From: Byssothecium circinans
Lineage: Eukaryota > Ascomycota > Dothideomycetes > Pleosporales > Massarinaceae
Length of the DNA stretch: 64,000 bases
Direction of reading: 5' to 3'
NCBI GenBank assembly: GCA_010015675.1
Contig: ML977025.1
Coordinates: 214,188-278,187 of the forward strand
The notes beneath the pieces were generated by a model. It saw only the letters and a list, made by a program, of their open reading frames with translations, had not been told where the DNA came from and made no database searches. The position numbers and the translations under genes are program-made. Positions within the stretch are counted from its first letter, which is position 1. Each line of letters begins with the position of its first letter. Of this stretch, positions 53,993 through 62,897 are shown piece after piece.

Positions 53993-55723
53993 ATGAGCGG
54001 CATCGAGGTGGCCGGTGTCCTGCTTGGCGCGTTTCCAATCATCATCTCGGGCATCGAGCACTGGCATAATGTCGCCAAAGTCGGCGGCTACTTCTGGAAA
54101 GTGCGCAAAGAATTTACCAAATGCCGCAGCGACGTCAATTATCACGAGATCCTCTACAGGCGGAATTTAAAGGCACTGCTGCTCCCCATTGTTGCTGAGC
54201 CAGGAGATGTGGCACTCTTGGTCGCCGATGCGGGCGGTCCAGCATGGAAAGACGCCAAACTGCAAGAGCGATTGGAAGCTCGACTCCGGGAGTCATTCAC
54301 TGTCTACATGGACATCATCACCGAGATGAATGAGGCGGCTGAAGAGTTGAAGAAAGAGCTGTGTTTTGACAAGTCCACGGTGCAAGAGAAGCTCGCCCTC
54401 CCTGACACGAAAAAGCAACGCCAGCCCTCGCCACATCGGTCCAAGTCACTCATCGCCAAAACCACCTTTGACTATTCTATGTTCAAGATCAAGTTTAGCG
54501 TGCGCGAAGCTGTTCGAGAGGACCTCTTTGGTCAGCTTAAAAAGTGTAATGAGCGACTGGAGAAGCTACTCAGCACAAGCGACCAAATCACTGCGCTACA
54601 GGACACGCCGCCAAGCACCAGCAAGCAAATGTCAATACTGGAGACTGCGTTCAAAAAGGCCTACAGGAAATCTGAACTGCTCTTCATGGCGCTTCAGAAG
54701 TCGCTGAGCTGCTCGTGCCAGCAGTACCACTTCGCGAACCTCCGTTTGGAGCACCGAACGCTGCCCGAGATGTGCTTTGAGATCATTTTGATGTTTGTGA
54801 TTCCAAGCCGAAAAGATACACCGTGGACGTGGCAGGAGCTCCGGTGCGGACGCATGAAAGGCTGCGCGGTACACAACTCACATTCACCCGCCGCTAAACT
54901 ACCACCACCTAAGCCGCACCTCTCTAAAGGTAATGGCAATGCACTGCCATCACCACCAAAGATGAAGAAAGTCGCTTTTTCGACTACCATGTCTGTTGCC
55001 CCGAGAATAGAAGTGGAGGCGATCGCCGACCCAACGGTTGAACTGTGCCAACTTCTCTGCGATCTAGACTGTAGCACATGCATGGGGGTTATCGGCCACG
55101 ACGATGAAGAGTATCATCTACACCCATTCAGAAAGAGAAAGGAGCCTAGCCAGGACTCTACCTTGACTCTGGGCTTCATCCTCTCTCGCGATTTTGAAGG
55201 CTCCCTTTCGCGGCGTCAGCGATACTTCATCGCACTTCTTCTAGCATCGTCAGTTGCCCAGCTCCAGTTCACTCCATGGCTGCGCATGGGTCTCACTAAA
55301 GAAGACGTCATGTTTTTCTCTGCCGATGGCCATCACGATATAGCCTTTTCCGAACCATTCATTCGACAGGGCTTTTGCGAGCAAGATACGTCTGTCATTA
55401 ATGAAGCTAAAGAATGTAACTTCTTTTCACTCGGGATACTGCTTCTCGAGCTTTGCTTCGGCAAGCGGCTTGAAGATCATCCCGTTCGCCGGAACTATCC
55501 CGCCGGTGACGCGGAGAGTAAACAAGCCTTTGATTTGATGGCTGCCATACAATGGTCACGTAGCGTGAGCGACGAGGGTGGAGACGACTATGCTACTGCT
55601 GTCAGGTGGTGTTTTACAGGTGCAGGTGACGCCAGCAAGAATTGGCGGACTGAGATCATTAAAAATGTCGTCCGACCGTTGGAGATGTGCCAGGAGCATT
55701 TCAGAACTGCTTCAAGCGCTTGA
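53993..55723 (+). CDS. DUF7580-type protein with HeLo-like N-terminus, 576 aa
   Basis: A single exon. MSGIEVAGVLLGAFPIIISG is the conserved hydrophobic start of this fungal family, followed by a helical bundle (to about residue 250; LKKCNERLEKLLSTSDQITA) resembling HeLo-like cell-death domains. The C-terminal half (about 350-560) is the DUF7580 region, which looks like a degraded kinase fold: RQRYFIALLLASSVAQLQFT, then NFFSLGILLLELCFGKRLED where kinases carry DxxSLGxxLLEL. No HRD, DFG or glycine loop is visible, so it is not catalytic. Related fungal proteins with such N-termini act in heterokaryon incompatibility and regulated cell death. That role is inferred here, not shown. Confidence 0.7.
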   Translation: MSGIEVAGVLLGAFPIIISGIEHWHNVAKVGGYFWKVRKEFTKCRSDVNYHEILYRRNLKALLLPIVAEPGDVALLVADAGGPAWKDAKLQERLEARLRESFTVYMDIITEMNEAAEELKKELCFDKSTVQEKLALPDTKKQRQPSPHRSKSLIAKTTFDYSMFKIKFSVREAVREDLFGQLKKCNERLEKLLSTSDQITALQDTPPSTSKQMSILETAFKKAYRKSELLFMALQKSLSCSCQQYHFANLRLEHRTLPEMCFEIILMFVIPSRKDTPWTWQELRCGRMKGCAVHNSHSPAAKLPPPKPHLSKGNGNALPSPPKMKKVAFSTTMSVAPRIEVEAIADPTVELCQLLCDLDCSTCMGVIGHDDEEYHLHPFRKRKEPSQDSTLTLGFILSRDFEGSLSRRQRYFIALLLASSVAQLQFTPWLRMGLTKEDVMFFSADGHHDIAFSEPFIRQGFCEQDTSVINEAKECNFFSLGILLLELCFGKRLEDHPVRRNYPAGDAESKQAFDLMAAIQWSRSVSDEGGDDYATAVRWCFTGAGDASKNWRTEIIKNVVRPLEMCQEHFRTASSA

Positions 55724-56023
55724 CAAACGATGACCCACAACAGAAGGTTGAGCAGAACCCAAAAGCCCGGCAGTATTACCCTCGGCTTCTTGGGCCCTAG
55801 TTTTGTGCTTGTTAGAGATGGATACATACGATTGCTTAACACGGTGAGAATCGATATTCATCACATCCATCAGGATCAAGAGTTGGAAGTATGGGAATCG
55901 TGGATTAATTAAAACATCTATGTCTAGTGCTGAGCCTTTCGATCATGGGAATATCACAACTGTCGCCAATGCCGATCAGGAAACGCGAGCGAGCGTGTCA
56001 TCTGCATGGGCAAGGGCCGGCTG
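55724..56023. other. Short intergenic between convergent genes
   Basis: No feature was seen apart from the 3' flanks of the HeLo-like gene and the next minus-strand gene. Confidence 0.5.
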
Positions 56024-56848
56024 CTACTGCGTTGGGGCGCGAGGCGACGGAGGGGTAGAAGCAGGAGAGGATGCGCGCTCCGCATTCTGCTGGCCTTCTA
56101 GCTCAGTGATCCGGGTGCGAGCTTCTTCAAGCTGTCGCTTCAGCCCCTTAACCTGAGCTTGCAGCTCAGTCTCGCGCGTATTCCGCGAAGTGAGGCGAGG
56201 GCGTGTGCCTGTATAGAAGGTCTCAAGGAGCTGGAGGGTGCTCGTGGCCTCGGTCTCGGTGCTGCTACTACCAGGAGACTGCGACTCATTGGCAGCGGCG
56301 AAGTGGATTTGCTTTGGGTTTTCTCCCGTCTGTTGTTGGCCGGCGCCCGCAACCCGTGTTGCACGGGTGCCAGTGGCAGCCTTGGGGACCTTCGAGCTCT
56401 TGGCAGGACGTTCTCCTTCTCCGGCTTGCTCTTCATCGTCCTCGTCGTTCGCCTTCCGCTTATTGGCGTTCAGGGTCGTCCTAATACCGCCCGGAACCGT
56501 CGGCTTGACATCCAACACCTCGGTGAATCCATTCGCATCGTCGAGGCGTTTACGAGCTTTCTGGATAGCAGCTCGCTGGGCAGAAGTGAGCGTCAGATTC
56601 TGGGAGCCGGCGTTGTGGACGTCGAGATTCAACGCTGCAGCAGTTGCTGATGTCTTCTTTCCCTCCCAAGTGTGGCCCTTGTTGACGTGCTTGATGCGCC
56701 ACACAATCCTCTTCATGGTAAGGCCAACGTCGAGCTTTGCAGCCTTGGCTTCGATATTGTCGTCCCATGTGAGGGAGTGGGCGAGGTTCCAGTCGATAAC
56801 TGCGAGGATAGCAGCGACCATGGCAGTGGTGCTGGGAGCAGCTGCCAT
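56024..56848 (-). CDS. Hypothetical nuclear protein, about 274 aa
   Basis: I choose the ATG at 56848 (MAAAPSTTAMVAAILAVIDW). The frame stays open upstream to 57028, but that part is Ser/Thr/His-rich and lacks a clear pattern. Residues 1-75 are conserved-looking (a DNIEAKAAKLDVGLTMKRIV block followed by WRIKHVNKGHTWEGKK). A basic/acidic linker follows, with nuclear-signal-like clusters (NANKRKANDEDDEEQ), then a Leu-heptad coiled coil (LQAQVKGLKRQLEEARTRIT) and a Pro/Ser-rich end. The WDD...WRIKH block recalls a small helical DNA-binding-like domain seen in fungal hypothetical proteins. I do not recognise the family with confidence. Confidence 0.6.
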   Translation of the reverse strand: MAAAPSTTAMVAAILAVIDWNLAHSLTWDDNIEAKAAKLDVGLTMKRIVWRIKHVNKGHTWEGKKTSATAAALNLDVHNAGSQNLTLTSAQRAAIQKARKRLDDANGFTEVLDVKPTVPGGIRTTLNANKRKANDEDDEEQAGEGERPAKSSKVPKAATGTRATRVAGAGQQQTGENPKQIHFAAANESQSPGSSSTETEATSTLQLLETFYTGTRPRLTSRNTRETELQAQVKGLKRQLEEARTRITELEGQQNAERASSPASTPPSPRAPTQ

Positions 56849-57028
56849 TTTGGTGTTTTTGTGGATGAGTGTTTCGAGGGCGGATTTGATGAGGAGATGG
56901 CGTGGAGCTGTGGAGTGCGGCTGGCTGGAGCGGAAGAAGTTGCACGTAGATGACGTTGGGATTGCGCAGGCGGCTTTGGAACGCTCGTGGGTGTTGACGG
57001 ATGGACTTTGTGTGAAAGCCGTGGGCAC

Positions 57029-57886
57029 TGGGGGGCAGACTCGTTGTGGTTGACAGTGTTGGTCTGCGGGTGTTGAGTGTGTGGTAGAGAGCAGATAAAG
57101 GCGAGGCGCGACGCTTTTATGCAGGATTGCTTTGTTTGCTCACTATCGGCACTACAAAAGCGGGGTCGCCGCTGTGCCTGCGTTCTGGTGTTGTTGCGTC
57201 AAAGGAAGGAGGCCAAACATAGCAACGGAGCAAACGGCAAACTTCTGCGCTCTTCCATCCCAATCTTCCCGTCTATGCCGTAATCGCCCGGTTCAAACCG
57301 CTTGCACATCTACATTTAATCCGAGTCCCATCAATTACAGATAGGGAGACCTATTAGGACACTTTTATTTGGTTTGTGTCTTTGGCCTCCGCATTTGATA
57401 TGACGTCCTATTCTTCTTTACTTCATCACTCACGACCGTATCTAGTTGTATCAGCACAATGGAACTAGCCTTAGAGCTGTTGTATATGTGAACGTGATCT
57501 TGACCAAAAGGCACAGGGAACGTCACCGCCAATCCAAGCACCAACGCTGCATTCCCCGGCCCCACGACCTCATGATTTTGACGAAAGTGGTATATACTCT
57601 CAACGCGGCCCACGAGTTGTTGCCGAGCGGCATAGTAAAGCCGAGCGATAGGAAAAACGTAGATGGGCTCTGATATATAGCTGAGGGTGGAAAAAGAGGC
57701 CTGGGAATGGTTAATGACAAGACTAGGAGTGAGCCGTTTAATGCTTGCAATGTGCATTCACTGGCTTGAATAAACTGACAGAAACTATAAATATAAGAAT
57801 TGAAATCATAGATCTGTAGGGATTCTAATGATGAAGTGATATTAAATGGAATGATGGCGTGCTGTAATATACCCAAACATGCGCTA
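57029..57886. other. Intergenic up to the second pogo-like element
   Basis: No gene is supported. Open frames at 57365-57900 are on both strands and lack motifs. Confidence 0.5.
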
Positions 57887-58990
57887 ACCGGGTGGGTCAC
57901 GGTGTGAGCCGGTTCACGGCTTGGGCCACCCCATCAATATCTTGCCCTCAACAACACTGAATTACTGAGCCATCCACAACGCCTTAATAGTTCTAATAAT
58001 TCATTGAAATACTATAGAAACGCCTACGAAAAAAATGTACTATTTAAATTTCTTTGGGAGCTTGATGTTGCGGCCACTTCGGGTAGTGGTAGTAGGTAGT
58101 AGTGATATGGCCCGTGTGCCCTCCCCTATTTCTACACCCTCCACAGAACTACTAGTACGTCTCTATTTCTTCTATTTCTTTGTAGGAGGATTTAAAGCCT
58201 TCCTCTTTCCTTTTTAGGAAGTTTGTATAGACTTCTAGGTGTTCTATTTCTCTTATTTCTTACGCTCCTAGGTAGCCTTCTGCTCAGCCTTAATCCTCTC
58301 TCTTTCCTCTCTCTTCTTAACTTTTAACCTTTATCTTTCTTTTTGTTATTAAAGCTTAAGGACCTTCTATTAAGCCTTCTCTGCCTTGACATGAGCTTTC
58401 TTAAGTTGTTGTTCCTCTTCTTCTTGTTCTCTAACTCTCTTACGTGCTTAAGCCTCCCATATCTTTTTAAGTAACTAAAGGACTGCTCTACCATAGTACT
58501 CTTAACGTTGTTATAAGTTAAGAGGCTTACTTTTCTTCTTATATTTCTATGTAAGTAAAAGGGCTTGCTTTAAGCCTTATATTTCTGTGTAGAGTAGGTT
58601 ATTCTAGACAAAGATATAGTAGAGTGACTGTTAAAACTTCTAAGTCTTTTTACTACTCTATTCTTTTACTATAGACTTAATAAAGGTCTATATCTTCTAC
58701 TAATCCTTACCACTAAGTACTAAGGTTAAGCTCTCACGTGAATCTTGTTCTAGTGTTAAGTACTAGAATCGTTTAAAGATAGCTTCTAGGTTAAGTAGCT
58801 ATAAGCTAGTTACTTTAAATAACTTTAGAATAGTTTATTCTTAAAAGGACTTAGCCTAGGCTTGCTAGAATAGAAAAAAAAAGTTTCCTTTCTTTACTAA
58901 GACTAGGCCCTAAGCGTTGTGGAGGTATTATGTAAGGGCTTTTAAATAGGCTATTAAAAGAGGCTTAAACATTACTATATCTAGTAGTTA

Positions 58991-59983
58991 ACGTAAAGCA
59001 CCACCGAACCGCCCACACCACCGAACCGCTCAAAAGCTTGGCAAGGAAAATCAAATATTCAACCNNNNNNNNNNNNNNNNNNNNNNNNNNNNNNNNNNNN
59101 NNNNNNNNNNNNNNNNNNNNNNNNNNNNNNNNNNNNNNNNNNNNNNNNNNNNNNNNNNNNNNNNNNNNNNNNNNNNNNNNNNNNNNNNNNNNNNNNNNNN
59201 NNNNNNNNNNNNNNNNNNNNNNNNNNNNNNNNNNNNNNNNNNNNNNNNNNNNNNNNNNNNNNNNNNNNNNNNNNNNNNNNNNNNNNNNNNNNNNNNNNNN
59301 NNNNNNNNNNNNNNNNNNNNNNNNNNNNNNNNNNNNNNNNNNNNNNNNNNNNNNNNNNNNNNNNNNNNNNNNNNNNNNNNNNNNNNNNNNNNNNNNNNNN
59401 NNNNNNNNNNNNNNNNNNNNNNNNNNNNNNNNNNNNNNNNNNNNNNNNNNNNNNNNNNNNNNNNNNNNNNNNNNNNNNNNNNNNNNNNNNNNNNNNNNNN
59501 NNNNNNNNNNNNNNNNNNNNNNNNNNNNNNNNNNNNNNNNNNNNNNNNNNNNNNNNNNNNNNNNNNNNNNNNNNNNNNNNNNNNNNNNNNNNNNNNNNNN
59601 NNNNNNNNNNNNNNNNNNNNNNNNNNNNNNNNNNNNNNNNNNNNNNNNNNNNNNNNNNNNNNNNNNNNNNNNNNNNNNNNNNNNNNNNNNNNNNNNNNNN
59701 NNNNNNNNNNNNNNNNNNNNNNNNNNNNNNNNNNNNNNNNNNNNNNNNNNNNNNNNNNNNNNNNNNNNNNNNNNNNNNNNNNNNNNNNNNNNNNNNNNNN
59801 NNNNNNNNNNNNNNNNNNNNNNNNNNNNNNNNNNNNNNNNNNNNNNNNNNNNNNNNNNNNNNNNNNNNNNNNNAAAAGAAAATATTAAGGTTTAGCTTTG
59901 TTATTAAGATATCCTATTTTGATTTTCCAATGCCAAGCTTTTGAGCAGTTCGGTGGTGTGGGCGGTTCGGTGGTGCTTTACGT
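58991..59983. mobile_element. Nested TIR element (ACGTAAAGCACC ends), mostly hidden by a gap
   Basis: Inverted repeats of more than 50 bp begin ACGTAAAGCACCACCGAACC at 58991 and end with the inverted copy at 59983. TA flanks both sides (58989-58990, 59984-59985), and the repeat continues inward to the TTGGCA/GGAAAATCAAA blocks. The ACGT ends and TA target match Fot1/pogo-type elements. Coding content is unknown because 59065-59873 is N. Confidence 0.8.
59065..59873. other. Assembly gap (809 N) inside the nested element
   Basis: Lies between the two inverted repeats of the nested element. A multi-copy element is the probable cause of the assembly failure. Confidence 0.95.
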
Positions 59984-61018
59984 TATAGTGTATAAGTTAA
60001 GTAAAGAGGAAATACTAGGAGGAGAATCTAATTCTAGTAATAGAAGTTAATAAAATTTATTATAATATAGGAACCGTAGCTGTCTAGGATTAATAACCTC
60101 TAGAATCTCTTTGCTTTAGCTTTAATGTATCAATTAAATACCTATTTAAGCTAGGTAAGGCTAATATCATTATTAGTCTATCTATTTAGAGATAAGCTAA
60201 TAAAGACCTAGTATTATATAGCCTTAATATCTTTAACCCAGGCTAACTAGATAGCCTTATTGGCAGCTGTAAATAGGATAGCTAGTGGCAAAGCTAATCT
60301 ATTAGCACATATATAGGCTAACAACGTTATCTACTCTCTATTACTATCTTAAAGTGCTGTCCTTACTTCCCTACTATCCTATATAGCCTTGCTAAAGATC
60401 CTTTTACTTCTCCTAAGTACCCTAAGTAAGAAGCCTTTCTTATCTATATTATACGTATTACACTACTTAATGTTGTATTCCTCTATCTTCTTAGTTATAA
60501 GTTAAAAGAATTAATGGTATTTATCTTCTAAATTAGCATAGTAGCGTACTTTATCCATTATAGATACCTAGTAAGGTGTAATAGCCGTCTAGTTGCTGTT
60601 AAGAAATTATGAAACCTAGCTCTTACTTATTAGTTATTTTGCAATTGCAGAGACAAAGTTTTGAACTATCTCTCTTATAGGTTGTAAACGACGAGCTGTT
60701 AGCTGTTCTATATAGCTAACAAGCTCTTTCTCTTGTTGTTAAGTAATCTTTTGTTGTTCTAATTTATACTGTTCTCTTGGCACCAAAATCTCTTGATATA
60801 GCCTCCGCAGCGTTTCACGAGAAACACCATATCTTTCTGCAACTTTTTGGTACGAGAATTTACCGCCTAATCTATGCGATTTAATTTCTTCAATTGCTTC
60901 GTCAATAGGAGCCATATTGGTGGAGTTATGAGGGTTGCAAGTTGAGGGTGAGATCAGCTGAAACTTGGTGGGGTGGCCCAAGCCGTGAACCGGCTCACAC
61001 CGTGACCCACCAGGTTAG

Positions 61019-61423
61019 GTCATAGGTCATCACACGCGCCGCACGAGATCTCGTTTATCGAGGCGACTGCAAATACGGTACGCTTCTGGAGGGGATAACT
61101 ATTTCTGGAAACATTGAACGGAAAACAAAGAAAGCAGACAAGCTATCATTTGTAATGGTATTGCTTGCAGCATAAAATAGGAATTCAACACGAACGCGTG
61201 AGCAATCTTTACGTGAATGCGCCTTATTATTTAGAGGTTAATCGCAAGAGCTTCTCGGGCAAACTTTGTCTTTGAACAGCGTGCAATCGTCGACTTAAAG
61301 ACATGTGTACAGAGTTTCGAACAAAGGCTGAACTTAACGAAGCAAGGTCGTTTATTACTTTCTTCGCCCGAAGCCTCCTATTGCTTCCATTGTCCCATTT
61401 GAAGTAGTTATCCGAAATGACTA
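61019..61423. other. Intergenic beside the pogo-like element
   Basis: No gene is seen. The minus-strand frame 61227-61448 is motif-free. Confidence 0.45.
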
Positions 61424-62176
61424 CTACTCCGTACGAAAGGCTTGCCAAAAATTTGAGAATGGGTATTGCAGAATTCTTGTCCTCGAGGAATGGATGGCTT
61501 CAGTAAATCCGGGAAAAAGATCTGGTTTACCTGAGTTGTGGAAATCGTTTGCTTGAAAGGGGCCATAAGCGTGGTATAAGCCGGTGGGTTGCGCTCCGAA
61601 GAATTTCATCACATATATCGTACAATCATTCAGGTCCAGAAATGACTCTATAATGAGCCAATTTCCCTTAGCAACAGCCACAGCGTCAAAATTCTGGTAG
61701 TGGAAATGCCAGTCTTGCCAGACACCATTGTCAACTTCCTTGATAACAAAACAGATGCAGTGATCCATATCTTCCTGAATCTGTTCTACGGAAGGCATAG
61801 GCTGATGGCGGAAGGGAATATTGGTCCCGGCAATAATTCCACGTAGATAATGGCTTGTTTGTGATAATATAGCGTTGATATCGACCACTGGAACCTCACG
61901 CTCAGTATCACCTATTGTGTCAACAACCAAACGATGGAAAGCGTCGAGGTAGAGCTTCAAGATCGATCCGACGCGTTTGTGATCCTGCCGGCCGTATGTA
62001 CAAAGAGTGTGTTGAAGGAAATGAAGCGGCTGGCGTATCCCTGTAATATGTGCTGATTCCTCACTGCGGCCGAGTTGACCTTGGAGGCGCTTGTCAAAGT
62101 CGGGGAGAGGATTAAAAGGTACCATGCTGATGGGCGATCTGGCTGTGGTTTCGAGGGCGCGCATTTGGAACTGCAC
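61424..62176 (-). CDS. Hypothetical protein, 250 aa
   Basis: An uninterrupted frame from ATG 62176 (MQFQMRALETTARSP; the ATG at 62164 is an alternative) to TAG 61424. The body looks genuinely coding: LYLDAFHRLVVDTIGDTERE, DHCICFVIKEVDNGVWQDWH and NWLIIESFLDLNDCTIYVMK are well-patterned helices and strands. No signal peptide, membrane segment or known motif is present. It sits alone between two transposons, so it may be a lineage-specific gene. A GTAAACC donor-like site near 61535 is ignored because the frame continues. Confidence 0.55.
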   Translation of the reverse strand: MQFQMRALETTARSPISMVPFNPLPDFDKRLQGQLGRSEESAHITGIRQPLHFLQHTLCTYGRQDHKRVGSILKLYLDAFHRLVVDTIGDTEREVPVVDINAILSQTSHYLRGIIAGTNIPFRHQPMPSVEQIQEDMDHCICFVIKEVDNGVWQDWHFHYQNFDAVAVAKGNWLIIESFLDLNDCTIYVMKFFGAQPTGLYHAYGPFQANDFHNSGKPDLFPGFTEAIHSSRTRILQYPFSNFWQAFRTE

Positions 62177-62760
62177 GTATTGCGCACTAGTGCTGTAGGG
62201 TTTTTCGGGGAAGTGTCACGTGGAGAGAACGCATCGCATTCACTCACCCGCTAGGTAGCCGCTAAGCCCGATTAGGAACGGCCTCGCCGCTCAAACGCTA
62301 CGAAAGGCGCAAGTCACGCGATACAGCAGCTCTGTACAGTGCGTTGATTATGTCACTGGTGAATCCCGTGCTTTAGACAAGATAATTTGCGAAAAAATCG
62401 TAGTTTGGATCAATTGACTCATCGTCGTGCGCAATTCGACTGGAGAAGCACGCAGGTGAACAGTAGTGAGATGCATTCAGAGGTGATTCCAAGCGCGTGA
62501 TACTATATTTTACATCATGGGAGTTTAGGTTTACTTAGGATGTTACCTCTCCGTATCCTACACCTCTGCACCTCGACTGATCATCCAACATCTCCACTCC
62601 CATATGACTCCACCAAGATCCCAAACTCTCAGGAAGACACCGCTCTAGAGCGGATAGCCAAGATCTATCGAATCCATATCCATGTCATCTTCTCCCACGT
62701 CCTCCTCATCGATGACATCTTGCTGGACATCCTCATTGCCATAGTTGTCAACAATCAAGC
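62177..62760. other. Intergenic before the hAT element; one weak open frame
   Basis: A minus-strand acidic open stretch (EDVQQDVIDEEDVGEDDMDM, about 62650-62760) may be a shifted continuation of a hAT-type C-terminus. No independent gene is supported. Confidence 0.4.
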
Positions 62761-62880
62761 CAATCCAAGCTGAGGCGCTAGCTTGGATTGCTCGTTTTTT
62801 GAGGGCGTCAGCTTGGATTGTTGGGGCTAACAAGCTGAGATCGTGAGCTTGATTGAGGCTTGATTGATAGGCTTGATAGC
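62761..62880. repeat. Cluster of short AGCTTGGATTG / GCTTGATTG repeats
   Basis: CAATCCAAGCT at 62761-62771 faces AGCTTGGATTG at 62780-62790. Further direct copies occur at 62810-62820, about 62847, 62858 and 62871. Such arrays are typical of hAT subterminal regions, where transposase binds. Confidence 0.6.
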
Positions 62881-62897
62881 CTGTACTAGCGCTAGCC

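Larger units (their letters stand above)
58035..60915 (-). pseudogene. Fot1/pogo-like transposase (broken by mutations and an insertion)
   Basis: The minus-strand start at 60915 reads MAPIDEAIEEIKSHRLGGKF and SYQKVAERYGVSRETLRR, an intact psq-type helix-turn-helix, and is open to 60739. Beyond it the frame holds TYNIDKKGF and RRSKRIFSKAI-like pogo blocks with many stops. It is split by the insertion at 58991-59983, and the Lys-rich coiled-coil C-terminus resumes at about 58035-58900. It is homologous in plan to the 3607-5488 transposase. Confidence 0.75.
57887..61016 (-). mobile_element. Fot1/pogo-like DNA transposon with AT-rich interior, containing a nested element
   Basis: Inverted ends of about 45 bp (GGGTGGGTCACGGTGTGAGC from about 57890, with the inverted copy ending at 61016) are flanked by TA at 57885-57886 and 61017-61018. 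The transposase is on the minus strand. The interior, about 58020-60720, is strongly AT-rich and full of stops, while the outer 130-300 bp at each end keep normal composition. A separate TIR element sits inside at 58991-59983. Confidence 0.8.

Noticed and set aside
59038..59895. Open frame covering the second N block
   Set aside because: An artefact of N; the real bases at both ends are transposon terminal repeat.
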